A DNA stretch of 64,000 nt, taken from NCBI GenBank assembly GCA_014773175.1, contig VXCM01001416.1, positions 62,001-126,000 of the forward strand. Reading direction: 5' to 3'. The notes under the pieces are model-generated. The model worked only from the letters and a program-made list of their open reading frames with translations, was not told the origin of the DNA and ran no database searches. This DNA comes from Lucifuga dentata (Eukaryota > Chordata > Actinopteri > Ophidiiformes > Bythitidae). Shown here one piece after another: positions 49,331 to 60,331 of the stretch (position 1 is its first letter; each line of letters starts with the position of its first letter). Made by a program: the position numbers and the translations under genes.

Positions 49331-50074
49331 ATAAAAGCAGAGTAAAATGGTCTCAAAATATGCCTTTATTGTTTTCAGAATAAAATTGACCTCCATGACA
49401 AATTTAAATTAAGATACAGCTATCACAAACTTTTCTGTATGTTCTCTGTGCGATTCTTCAGTTGTCACAGCAACTGGTGCTAATGATGTGTCAGAAATGA
49501 CATACGCAGCACATAACAGGTTGCACTGTGCACAAGATGTTAGCATGTTAGCCATACTGTTTCTTAGCACAGCATCCCTTTCATTGGTTTGCCAAAAATA
49601 CACAGCTGTAAGTCATAGTTAACAGCCCTATTAAGCTGTCAGCCTCTGCATGTCTGCACAACTGACCAGACGTCATGTCTCAACATTTCAACATTTCATT
49701 TCACAGGAACGTGTGGGGCCAACTGTTCTATCATCACAGCATGTCATGTAGCATTCCAGGAATTCCTCTGAAACCTCCCCCCCCCCAGGAAAAGCTTGAA
49801 GAACAGGCCTCAAACATCTTCACATCAGTCAGTACTGTTTTCCCCTGCGTGATTTATCATTATTCAAATGCGTTGCCGTGTGCAATAAATCGCTGTGCCA
49901 TTTAATGGAATATGTCAATATGACATTATCTGCAGTTCGTCAGTCTGAACGGGTAAACACTGCAATGACATACCAACTGTATACAAAGACAATCAGGACA
50001 GGGAGATTTGTGTTTTTCCACTTGGTCGTATTGTGTATGTTGGCTATCTGGAGGCATGGACATTTATGTTATAT
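49331..50074. other. No recognisable gene
   Basis: Nothing supported. Contains an 11-base C run near 49777. Confidence 0.45.
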
Positions 50075-50820
50075 ACCATAAATACTCAACTAGTGGCTGG
50101 GACCTTTATTTCCCTCAACTAAACCAGGCTATTATTTGTGGCAGGCTTTTATTAGAGGTAGGCCTTTATTTCTAATTTTAAGCCATATAAGGTCCATGCT
50201 TCTCACCAAAGTTTCCTGTGGCTTTGTTATAGTTAGAGTCCATCACTTTACTTTAAAACAATTGAGTGTGGTGCCGTGCTAAAAGTAAGGCAGCATCCCT
50301 GTAACAGCTGTTTATGGATGTGTGGTGCGAAGCAAAACCAAAACCAAAACTAGAGCCTCATAGTAGCTTTCAGCGTGTCCCACCGCCGATGGACAAACCC
50401 ATAACTATTGTACATAAAAACACACTTCCACAAGGGAGAAGCATATGTGAACACGCCTCCAGGCAGATTTTTATAAAGGTTCATTTTCATCCACTTTACC
50501 CACTTTTCTGGATCAGTGATGACAGCAGAGCGTCACTCGCTTTGCCAGGGATGGACTCCATGTTTACGATTTTGTTTCACATTGAGTCTGGCCGCCTTCA
50601 CATGAAGGAACGACGGCTGGAGAGGGGTTTAAAGCGGTTTGGTATTTCAGACATAGCTGCTGTCATCTGGTGGCAGCAGCAGATTACACTAATATTTGCC
50701 TGGACCAGTAACAGACATACATCAAACCCGGCCTTTTTTTGAGACCAGCCTTTATTTCTTCCCGCTGACTTCGTCCCTCGGTTATAATTACCATAGATAT
50801 CAGCCATTATTTGAATACCG
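50075..50820. repeat. Candidate repeat element with recurrent GGCCTTTATTT motifs
   Basis: Variants of GGCCTTTATTT and GGCTATTATTT cluster at both ends (50105-50170 and 50728-50812), while the interior (50220-50720) has a 142-codon frame at 50314-50742 with no recognised domain. The arrangement suggests a dispersed element with repetitive ends; class unknown. Confidence 0.4.
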
Positions 50821-51004
50821 TTTTTTTTTTTTTTTTTTTTTNTTTTTTTTTTTTTTTTTTTGAGCATTGACAGTATTTCTATTCTTCTATATATTGTTAT
50901 CTTTCTATACATATTTCCTCCCTCCCTCAGGTGGTTTAAGGTATTTGAGCCCTTACACACTTACCTATCACTAATGGCTCTTTAGCTTAAGAATGAATTT
51001 TAAA

Positions 51005-51237
51005 ATTTACTGATAGGGAAGGAGGCGGTGGGGGCAGACCCAGAATACGCTGGAGAGATCACATATCACCTTTCGTAGCTGACCAGGGATCACCTTGGAT
51101 CCTTCAGGAAGAGCTGGAAGATGTGGTTAGGGAGAGGGACATCTGGGCTACTTTGCTTAGTCTATTGCCTCCATGACACAGATGCTGATAAGCAGCGGAA
51201 AATGGACGGATGGAAGGACTGAAGGATGGATGGAGTT
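51005..51237 (+). mobile_element. Rex3/RTE-like LINE, 3' end
   Basis: In one frame the stretch reads GRPRIRWRDHISPFVADQGS, PWILQEELEDVVRERDIWAT and LLSLLPP, the conserved end of an RTE/Rex3-type reverse-transcriptase ORF. The tail GATAAGCAGCGGAAAATGGA continues into a (GGAT)n run. The element is 5'-truncated. Confidence 0.7.
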
Positions 51238-51980
51238 GGCAAAGTGGGTTGGCAGTACATAAGATCCCTGACAAGGATCCAAAGTCGAAGGTGGAAGCCC
51301 AGGTTTTTCAGAAAAACCTTCTTTAAAATAAAGATAGATCAGTGCACACAGGACAAAAAGCCAAGGTGCAAAAAAAAAAAAAAAAAAANAAAAAAAAAAA
51401 AAAAAAACATATCGGGAAGAAAAAAGCTCTGCAGACTTGAATCCAATGCAAGTAAAAGCTTTATTTCCAAGCTTTTCAGTACTAGACTTTCTTCATGAAT
51501 AAATTCAACAAAGAGCACTGATGTTTTATAATGGAGCAGATTAAATACACCTGTGCTAGACTGTGCAAGTGCACCTGGGATATGACGTCCCACACTTTGC
51601 AACTACCAGGTCCTCTACAAACATACAGTATAGTAAGTGCCCAACAGTATAGTAAACTACAGGATTAAAGACACATTGCAAAAAAAGTAAAAATAATACA
51701 GTCAGGTATACATTATCCAAAGAGATATATGAAAAGGGGGAAATGTACATATGAGACAGCACCATCACAAAGTGCAATACTAACAGTTCTTAAAATACAT
51801 CACCTAGCCACATTTATAACATAATGCTTGTATCAAAATCCAAAACAAAACAATCAAAATCCTTCTTTAAAACAAAGCTAATCATATATGTAATCTTTTA
51901 ATGCAAATTATTTAATATGATTTCATTCCATCACAGTTGTGGCTCAGTGTTGCTGCACAGCAGCACCTCTGGAAAAGGTT
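51238..51980. other. No recognisable gene
   Basis: Poly-A joint with N at 51389; otherwise AT-rich. Confidence 0.45.
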
Positions 51981-51989
51981 TTTTTTTCT

Positions 51990-52066
51990 CAGGGACGAAA
52001 AGTTGATGCAGGACTTGAACCTGGGTTCTCTGATTGGTCTCCTTACCGACTCTTCAACTAAATATA
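51990..52066 (-). repeat. tRNA-like sequence (SINE head or tRNA pseudogene)
   Basis: On the minus strand TAGTTGAAGAGTCGGTAAGG resembles an RNA polymerase III box A and AGGTTCAAGTCCTGC is a near-consensus box B (GGTTCAAGTCC), about 30 bases apart. A clean cloverleaf is not obvious, so this is not called a working tRNA. Confidence 0.4.
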
Positions 52067-52152
52067 AAAAGTTTACTCTGGAAAAGCTGTAACCTCGTTA
52101 ATTTTGTTTGCAAAACTGATTTGCATCTTTGCCAGTAATTCTTGAGCTTTAA

Positions 52153-52735
52153 AGGCCATTTTGGCCATTTTGCATTTGAGCCTAATATATTAAATTTTTA
52201 TATGTTACGTTACTGACAATCATTTCCCAAAGGAAAAAAACGTGTTTCAGCTTTCCTGATATTTTGCAAAATCTCTTAATCTTTCAAAATCAAATATTGA
52301 AGCAATACACCCACCTTAAAAATCTATGTTTCTCCTGCTAATAGTTGCCTCATGAAGTCACAGTCATTTAAATTTTTCGATAAACGCAGGTCTTTTTTTT
52401 GGGACTATATTCCCCAATGGAGACATACATTCACTCCACGCTTTTTATTGCACTCAAACACTAAAATGACATAACTTCTAAAAAAAAAAATCTCTGAATA
52501 CACATTTTGTTCACAATGATGGATTACTTATCCCAAGAACATTTCAAGTATCAAAAAGTTGATTTTAATAGTGTACCAGAATGAACTGAAACCAATGGCG
52601 GTCTGGAAAGTAAGATTTTTTTTTTTTTAATTCACCATTCCAGTAGTATGCTTTGGGAAATGATTGTCAGTAATGTTACGTGTATGAAAATTGAATATAA
52701 TAGGCTCAAACATGCAAAATGGATGGTATGATCCT
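52153..52735 (+). mobile_element. Fold-back element, copy 9 (subfamily B)
   Basis: TTAA at 52149-52152, then AGGCCATTTTGGCCATTTTG. The interior has CTCCACGCTTTTTATTGCAC. Ends AATGGATGGTATGATCCT then TTTAA. Confidence 0.8.
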
Positions 52736-52740
52736 TTTAA

Positions 52741-54679
52741 GATATAGAATTTCCTCAGATTTCACAAAAGCTACATTCACAGTTTATCATTTTCAAATTT
52801 AAATAAAAACTTCTTTTTTACTATTTCTCCAGCAAAGTATAGGTCTGCAGATTTCCTAGATTATGGGCATTAGTGTGGCTGCCAAAACCCCAAATTATTT
52901 GACTGTGTACACAAATATATTTGACACTGCAGACATAACTCCCAAAGGCTTTATGCTAGAGTAACCAAATCTCAGATACATATTTTGATTGGACCAGACT
53001 CTGTAAACTACTGTGAATTATTCAGCTGTAAACCCTTCAAAATTTTTCTTCCAAAGTTGATCCCTACAAATGGATTTCAACTGCCTACACTGTCACTGCA
53101 TCGCACGCTTTCAACTTGTAATTGTGACATATAAAAGATGATGGTGAAGATGCACAAACAGGGAGCAATGCATACTCAATCTCTTAAGTGAGGTAGACTA
53201 ATCGTGATAAATAATAAATGTTCATGCTACAACATCAAGACTTCACACAGTCCCTTTTGTATACAAAGGCACCTTAAGTGTGTCGCACCATATTTTGTTG
53301 ACATTCAATAAAATCACCATCAGGACAAACAGGCAATTTTTCAAATGCAATATGTCAGGTACTAGATGTATGACTTTCACTGAAATGTTCTACCTTTGAG
53401 AAAGAACTCTTTTAAAATGATGAATCAAAGTCATGTTGTCATTGTTAAATCATTCAGCTCACAGGCGTGGACCGCACTAATGGCTGCTTGCAGCTATATT
53501 TGTCAATTTTATTGTTGATCATGTTAAACTGCTGGCATCTTTCTTACACTGCAAAAACAGAATTGAACAATGTTAGTTTTTATATTGCAACGTCAAGGCT
53601 GAAAATGTTTGGTTATGGCAATATTGTTTTTGTGAGCTTATATTGTTAGATTTGTCATTTAAAGACAACTTGCCGATATAGTTAGCTATCGATTATATGT
53701 CGGTTTATGGTTTAGATGGAATGCTCATACCCTTGGTGGGGATTAATTTGAAAAAAGATGATCAAACTGGCTGTCAGAGCTGTCCAGTTTTACTGTCTGT
53801 TATGTGGATTTAATGAGCACCCTCCAGATAAACAGAGGCAAGTATTCTCCCCGGCCTTGGTATGGATTGGAAAGCAGTTTATTATAATCTTTAATATTTA
53901 ATACAATCCATGTTGTGTCATGCCTGCAGAGTATTGTACCTGCACCATATGTGATTACATAGATACATCTGAAGTCAGAATATATATTAAGAGGGCTTCA
54001 TCTTACAATGCAAATATATCGCATTATTTGTAAGATTAGATAAGAGATGTAAGACCTGTTATGTCTGTTTTCTGCACCATGAAGAATAAATGGTGTTATA
54101 CTTATTTATCTCCAGTTGAGGGCAGCAATACTTCTGAGAGGGATGTAGTCTTCTTTAAAATCATACAAAAGAAGTAGAGGAACAGTGGAGGACAAGGAAG
54201 ATGACAGAAAAATGCAACCTTCAGGAGATTCTGTAAGCTATGGAGGTAAGAAGTCTCCTGCTGTCAAAATTGTGTGTGTGTGTGTATATATATATGTGTA
54301 TATATATATTTGTTGGTTTAATTACATGTGAAATATATTGTGCTGGATGGACAAAGAAATGTGCATGAGACATAAAATGTGTTCTATACTTATTAATTTA
54401 TTGCAAACAGAAAAGGTCAGAACAAAGAATTGAAGAGCAAAAAAAAAAAATTATTATTATGTCAGCTCCTTATTTTTGCTCATACTTTGGCCAAAAGAAA
54501 TGTAACATATGGGCAATGTTTTTTAGAAAAAAATAAAACAAACTAAAATTAAATATTTGTGGACACTCCAGCTGTGGGCACCCAGAACTTGTCTGTTTTT
54601 CACCACTAGTCACAACACTGAATGCATATATATATATATCACCAGTCAAAGTACAGTATATAAAATCCCCTATGTAAAA
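52741..54679. other. No recognisable gene (1.9 kb)
   Basis: AT-rich, with a (GT)n(TA)n microsatellite at about 54270-54310. No supported exon. Confidence 0.45.
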
Positions 54680-54770
54680 TCACCTCTGGAACTGTTAATG
54701 TGTGGGCCTGTAAAGCCCTTTAAACCACTGTATGTGATATTGGGTTATACGAATAAACTTGACGTGTAAA
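54680..54770 (+). mobile_element. LINE-like tail (L2/CR1 type)
   Basis: GGCCTGTAAAGCCCTTTAAA and TGTGATATTGGGTTATACGA ATAAACTTGA match the tail phrase at 1335-1395. Confidence 0.45.
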
Positions 54771-55380
54771 CTGGCCCAGGAGTTCCCAATCCTGTTCTCG
54801 TGCATCCCAGCACTGCTTATTTTCCACCTCTCCCTGCTTTGCCCAAACCTGACTAGGAAAATCAGGTATGTTTAGCCAATCAAGATCTGTGAGGCATCAA
54901 CTCTGGGTCAAGTGAACACATCTGATTTAGCTAATAAGCTGTGTGTAGACCAGGGAGAGGTAGAAAATATGCAGTGCTGGGGTTCAGGAGGGCCAGCATT
55001 GCAATCAATGCCCTGGCCTTTAACATCAACTCAATGCGCTGCCAGTTTAAACACACTGCTAATACCTCAGCTAATCTCATTTTGGTTCATAAGTTAACTA
55101 ATGTGTATATATATATATACACCTGTGTGTTTATGCCACTTATGTGTTCTAAATAAGGACTACACTTCCTGTACATTGTGTTTTCTTTCTATTGATAAGA
55201 ATTCTTTATAAGCATTTATTTATACCTTAGGTTGCATCTGGAGTAACAATTTCCTTTACTTATGTACTGAAGAATGACAATAAAGCTATCTTGAATGTTG
55301 AAATCTTCCCATATGAGGGTCTATTGCGTCTATATCTGCGACTCGATGAGCATGTTTAATAACTTTTTGCTTGTTCCGAA
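54771..55380. other. Upstream intergenic DNA of the dtx2-like gene
   Basis: Contains a TATATATATACAC tract near 55108 and, at about 55260-55300, GAATGACAATAAAGCTATC TTGA, a phrase typical of retrotransposon tails. Confidence 0.4.
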
Positions 55381-55729
55381 GTATGGGTTTTCCTAAAATA
55401 TGCTTGGGTTTTGTTATTTACGACATTTCCGGCAGGTCACAGAATGCAGCAGCAGAGGAGCCATGGCAGCGCTGTAACTGTCTGTCCACAAAGCTTGTTA
55501 CCTTACCACTCTGGATCTCTGCAGAATGAGCTTCAACATGCCTCTACGCGCTTTTCATGGCTCTTTAACATTTAATAATATCTTCTTCGCAACCTCAACA
55601 TCCTGCTAATTTACAATGGAATCTTTTAATGAGCCAAGCTAGCAGACTTGTTTCGTCGTAGCCACAGTCTGTTGACCAGCTAAGCAGAACGAGTTGTTGT
55701 TAGCTTGTCAGCTAGGTAGCTGGGTGAAC
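55381..55729 (+). promoter_or_regulatory. Probable promoter and 5' UTR of the dtx2-like gene
   Basis: The stretch before the start codon contains a TTTCCGG (55426-55432), which on the other strand is a CCGGAA ETS-type site common in TATA-less vertebrate promoters. CG content rises locally and no TATA box is obvious. An upstream ATG at 55444 opens a 43-codon frame ending at TAA 55573-55575, and a second ATG at 55463 opens a 4-codon frame. Both are upstream ORFs if transcription starts before them. The transcription start was not determined. Confidence 0.4.
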
Positions 55730-56039
55730 ATGGCTATTGTTTCTGGTTCCTGTATAAGGGTAAACGGCTCTAGAAATGGGCCATCCATCTCAGCTACTCC
55801 TTCTGGATCTTCTGGACAATCTCAGCCCATGATAGCGGTATGGGAATGGCAGGATGACCTGGGCTACTGGCGGCCTTACAGTGGCCAAGTGAGCGCTCAC
55901 ATCGAGCGGTGTCTCTCACCGCGGGGCCAGAGAGCAGGAGGATCCGGCTCAACGAGCATCTGCCTCGGACAATCAGACCCTAGTCTGTCGCCTTATCTCA
56001 TAGACATACCAAGCTTGAAACAATTTCGGCAAGATACAG
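55730..56039 (+). CDS. dtx2: dtx2-like coding exon 1 (first WWE domain)
   Basis: The ATG at 55730 has a good Kozak context (AAC before, G after). An in-frame TTG lies 36 bases upstream but is no likely start. The exon encodes 103 residues plus one base: a Ser/Gly-rich leader of about 33 residues, then the first WWE domain. It ends at GATACAG with a strong GTAAGC donor at 56040. Phase 1 joins to exon 2 as a Gly codon, giving QDTG-KTRSVRRS, the layout expected between the Deltex WWE domains. Translation past the donor is intronic read-through. Confidence 0.88.
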
Positions 56040-58737
56040 GTAAGCCTGCGACGATACGACATATTTATACTTTATGCCTTTCATTAATTTTCCTTTTTTT
56101 TTGTTGTAGATCAAAGATACCAGGGCCGCTAACAGATAGCCACTTAGCGTTAGCTTGCTAGGCACTGTTGTTTTGATCGGAGTGTTTACATACTGTACCT
56201 AAGATTAGAAGACTATACTGTGTTAACTTTATGCAAACTTTTCATAAACTAATTTAGTGGCTATTAACATAACATTAACTTCAACAAAACGCCTCCTACT
56301 TGTCAGATTTTCGACTTATAAACGTGTGTAGTTTACATCAGCATATTGAGTCATTTAAACTCAGCTGATTCGTACAGCTGTCAGGATTCACGGAAAGCTG
56401 TAAATTATCGGATTGTAAACTAACTTTAAATCGTATGACAAAATAACAGAAAATGTAGTGAACTTGATTTAACTTCTGCCAATGTTCCTTCAAACACTGT
56501 TGAACTGATAACTAATAACAAAATATTCAATATGACCTTCCCCGGTTGGCCCCAGGTTTGGTCATCAAATAACTTAAGTATTATTTAATAAAATGTAGCT
56601 TAAAATCCAAAGCTATGTATGTTATTCCTTTACTTGTGACAGTTGAAATGATGTTTACTTGAACTTTACTGACATCTATAAGGACATCTGACATTTAAAT
56701 GAAACATCAGGGTGCTCCTATCAGTCACAGCCACACTATTAGTTTATTTAGTGCCATTTTAATTTGTCTCATTTAAAGGAAAATACTGCTTTCTTTCAGG
56801 AAAGACGCGGTCAGTGCGCCGGTCCCTGTTTGCCCAGTCGTCAGGCCTCGGCAGTGGCGTCTACTGGGAATGGCTCAACGATGATGGAGGATGGACTCCG
56901 TATGAGACTCGAACCTCCATCCTGTTGGAGCACAGTTACCAGGCCCGACAAGGCACAGCAGACTTGGGCCCGCATGGGTATAATTACATCGTGGATCTTA
57001 CATCTTTGGCACAAGTGAACAAATCCACGGGCTTCAGACGGCAGGTGCGACGGCAGTGTAACCTCCCCTATCCACTGGCCTCTGGGCCCGCGGCCATCCC
57101 CTCTGCTCCTNGACGGCAGTGTAACCTCCCCTATCCACTGGCCTCTGGGCCCGCGGCCATCCCCTCTGCTCCTCCCTGCTCCTGTCAGCAGTGTCTGAGC
57201 CACAGCAGTACGGGACCCATGCCCAGCCGCTCGCGACACTCCTTCTCGTCGGGCAGTCTGAACCGGCCCAGTCTCCAAGGGACGGGGAGGGCCACGGCAG
57301 CTCACCCCACCTCGGTCTACTCGCCGTATCCAAGGAGACCCCTCTCTGTTGGGGGGATGTCCTGGGGCAGCCCTTGGCCTCCGCCCCCTTTTGGTAGTCA
57401 ACTCTCTGCACCCCCTCTAACCAGCTCTGCCAGTGCAAATGGGTTGAGGTTGGTATCTGACAATTGTGTCTGTGTGTTAAACTGCAAAATGAATCAAAAC
57501 CAGACGTTATACATTTCCAACGGAAGCAGTGAGAGATTCTTGTGGCGAAGGGACTTGCAACATTACCCATAATGTCCCATGATATATGTCATAGCCCCCC
57601 CACCCTTCCTTCCCATTTCCCTTTGTGTTTCCTTTCTCTCGCCACCGTGATCTATGTGGAAAAACAGGAATGACAGAAAATGATCTTTAGTTTCAGCCCA
57701 GCAGTGGTATGCTTGTTTTGGCTCTTTGACAAAAAAAAAGAAAAGAGAGCAACTTTGACATAAAATCATACGAAAACACAAAATGGGAGCAAATACATTA
57801 TTTTCATTCTCAGTTATTCAGTAACTTCTCTGATTAATTTAGCAGATCTTTTAAATATCAAAATAGTAATAAACACCACGGCTAATCAGAACACAAGGTG
57901 ACATTTTCATATTTCTCATTTTGTCTAAACAACACTTAAAAAAAAAAACTCTAAGGAATAATTTTATAATGATCTAAACCTGAGAAAAGTAGCAAATTCA
58001 CACATCTAAGAAGCTGGAACCAGATAATGTTTGGCACAGTCAACTACACTATTAATTCACTAAATGTTTCGGCATTGTTCACTTACAGTTTGTCTTTGCG
58101 CTAATTTCATTTCACATTTGTTTTAATTATTTCATCTCCAAGCTGCTAGAAATAAAAAAAAAAAAAAAAANAAAAAAAAAATACCACAACTCACCATCTT
58201 CATTTGCGTAATGACTCATGACCCTGCTGGAAGTTGTTGCTAATTAAGAATCAAGGGCTACTTGCGTTTTATGTTACAAATTAATATAGTTGTGCCTAGT
58301 TTGTATTTTGTTTATTTGACAGAATTGCTTATCAGCATATTGTTCATTAGCCTATTTAAAGGACCATGCCAGCGATCATACATACTTGAGCCCAATGCAT
58401 ACAACCTGCATACATGTTATGATACTGACGACCAATTTCCAAAACATAAAACCGTATTTTAGTTTTCCTGTTATTTTTTCAAATTCTCTAATCATTCAAA
58501 ATCAAAAGTTCAGCTGATGCATCCATCTTCTAACACTTGTGCAGAATTGTACAAGGGACACTCATTTTAATTCTCTTTTTTTTTTTTTTTTTNTTTTTTT
58601 TTTTTTTTTGGTTCTTCCTGCTTGGTTCATTCTTGCTTTACTGACAGCGTGTCCGTGTCTTTGTTTCCTGTCCTGCAGCGTTCCTTCCATTTCGGTGCAG
58701 CTGAACAGATCCACCAGCGTGAGCTCTGCCCTGGCAG
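55730..58737 (+). CDS. dtx2: Deltex-family E3 ubiquitin ligase, dtx2-like, N-terminal part (three exons, runs off the window)
   Basis: The joined exons (55730-56039, 56800-57448, 58679-58737) encode about 318 residues after removal of an assembly duplication. Two WWE domains are visible: one around VWEWQDDLGYWRPYS (about residues 37-103, ending SLKQFRQDTG) and one around VYWEWLNDDGGWTPYE (about 123-190, ending in an RRQVRRQ basic run). A CSCQQCLS motif and a Ser/Pro-rich linker follow. In Deltex proteins the WWE pair binds the Notch ankyrin repeats and/or ADP-ribose, and the C-terminal RING-DTC module ubiquitinates substrates; that half is not in the window. WEWQD in WWE1, WEWLNDDG in WWE2 and CSC-QCLS favour DTX2 over DTX1/DTX4, from remembered family features and not an alignment. 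Intron phases are compatible throughout. The gene is close to the right edge, and its introns hold fold-back transposon copies. Confidence 0.88.
56800..57448 (+). CDS. dtx2: dtx2-like coding exon 2 (second WWE domain and linker; contains a false duplication)
   Basis: The acceptor is a TTTCTTTCAG at 56790-56799. The exon encodes KTRSVRRS, the second WWE domain, the CSCQQCLS motif and a linker rich in Ser, Pro and Arg. The donor I chose is AG|GTTGGT at 57449: it is weak at +3, but it is the site whose phase (two bases left over) joins cleanly to exon 3 as NGLS-VPSISV. A 62-bp direct repeat around the N at 57111 (57049-57110 and 57112-57173) is judged an assembly artefact. Without it the exon is 586 bp. 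A long open frame on the opposite strand here is a shadow of GC-rich codon use. Confidence 0.85.
57049..57173. repeat. Direct duplication of 62 bp around N 57111 inside dtx2 exon 2 (assembly joint)
   Basis: 57049-57110 equals 57112-57173. With the N the insertion is 63 bases, so the frame survives and a repeat of RQCNLPYPLASGPAAIPSAP appears in translation. Confidence 0.9.
57449..58678 (+). other. Intron 2 of the dtx2-like gene
   Basis: Holds two homopolymer tracts broken by single Ns (58171 and 58593) and the left half of a fold-back element (58360 to about 58575). No further coding exon was recognised. Confidence 0.6.
58360..58575 (+). mobile_element. Fold-back element, copy 10, left half only
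   Basis: TTAA at 58356-58359, then AGGACCATGCCAGCGATCAT. Collinear with subfamily A up to CACTCATTTTAATTCTC, where a poly-T/N joint ends it. The other half may be lost in the joint. Confidence 0.75.
58679..58737 (+). CDS. dtx2: dtx2-like coding exon 3 (small linker exon)
   Basis: A pyrimidine-rich acceptor (TTTCCTGTCCTGCAG, ending 58678) is followed by 59 bp encoding VPSISVQLNRSTSVSSALAG. The donor is G|GTAAAC at 58738. The last residues match the family context just before the conserved MTSVLMSA segment of Deltex proteins, so the next exon should begin with that segment. I did not find it before 64000, so intron 3 exceeds 5.2 kb. Confidence 0.75.
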
Positions 58738-59782
58738 GTAAACGGGTCACCAGCCATCCGTCCTGACCTCTGCACTGCACCTCTCAGCTGCTTCCAGCTT
58801 ACATTTACAGTCTTTGGTTTACATCGGCAGTTTAATCTCGCAGTCTTCCGCATTTGCTTCGTGAGTGTCGGTCTGTTTAAGAATACTGCAGGAAGCAGGA
58901 AAAAGGAAGAATGCACACACACCAAATTTTAAGCAAGTAGCTGTTGCATAAAATCAAAAAAAAAAAAATCAGGGAAAATGATGTGGCTTTAGGGTTTAAA
59001 CCACCTCCTACCAGAGAGAGACAGTTTTTAACAGTATTAGTTGTCGTGTTATTGGCGTATGTGCTGGATGAAAGCAGATTTAATTTCTAGAACAGTCCAA
59101 AGCTCTGGAAACAAAGGAATTATAGCTTTTTTAGTACCACAGCAACTTTGTCAGGAACATAAAAACTTTCTTTAATTTCACTCCAAGCAACGGACCAGTT
59201 ATGTTTCTTAAACCATTTTTAGCTCTGACTAAAAGGGTAGGTACTCCCCAGAGGTTCAGGATCTGCTGGGTGGAGATGCAAGCGTCCCACAGACAGGCTG
59301 TCAGCCACCATTTTCAAAAACATGCATGCTGTTTTTTTACACAATGAGAACACGAACAGTGAAATTTTACGACTTAATGAAAAACTACACAAAACTGGAC
59401 TGATGAGGAGGCGTGTGGCCACATGAAGAGATCTACACAGACTTGAACTTGTCCGCACTTGCTAAGTTTATCAAAAGTCATAATTACTCATAACGCAAAG
59501 AAGTGCTCAGAAAAATGAGTGCTGACTAAAATATGAAGCGAGACTACAAAAAAAAGTGGCTTTGATAGACGGAGATGTTACTCGCTGGAATTCCCATAAT
59601 CTTCACGGTATTTGAGGCAGGAAAGCACGGAGAATGTGATGCGTGTTTGTTGTGCTTTGCTTTCTCACGTCAAATCTATTTTGTGTTGTTTTTTTTTTTT
59701 TAAAGTTTTCTTTATCAGTCATGTTCAAATTTCACTCAAGTCTCAGGAATTCCATTTAGTTCATGCCTACATTTCATTTTAA

Positions 59783-60331
59783 AGGACCACACCGACTATT
59801 TTGCGTGTTTGAGCCTAATATTTTCAATTTTCATACACGTAACATTACTGACAATCATTTCCCAAAGCATACTACTGGAACAGTGAATTAAAAATGTTTT
59901 TCCTACCTTCCTCTGCCATTGGTTTCAGTTCATTCTGGTACGCTATTAAAATCAACTTGTCATTGCAAACAAGACATATATTCATGTTTTTTTTCAAAGT
60001 TATGTAATTTTAGTGTTTAAGTGCAATAAAAAAGTGCAGAGTGAATGTATGTCTCCACCAGGGAATATAGTCCCAAAAGAAGACCTGCGTTTATCGAAAA
60101 ATTTAAATGACTGTGACTTCATGAGGCTGTGTAACTATTAGCAAGTGAAACATAGATTTTTAAGGTGGGTGTATCGCTTGAATATTTGATTTTGAAAGAT
60201 TAAGAGATTTTACAAAATATCAGGAAAGCTAAAATATGGTTTTATCCTTTGGGAAATGATTGTCAGTAATGTTACATGTATGAAAATTGAATATATGAGG
60301 CTCAAACATGCAAAATGGCTGGTATGGTCCT
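59783..60331 (-). mobile_element. Fold-back element, copy 11 (subfamily B, reverse)
   Basis: TTAA on both sides (59779-59782 and 60332-60335). Ends AGGACCACACCGACTATTTT and TGGCTGGTATGGTCCT. The interior CAATAAAAAAGTGCAGAGTG is the reverse of the subfamily B block. Confidence 0.85.

Noticed and set aside
56040..56161. Continuation of the exon 1 frame to a stop at 56161
   Set aside because: A strong GTAAGC donor at 56040 and a phase-matched acceptor at 56800 show this is intron.
56841..57570. Long open frames of 178-186 codons on the minus strand
   Set aside because: They lie antisense to dtx2 exon 2 and arise from its GC-rich codons. They contain no known domain and also cross the false duplication.
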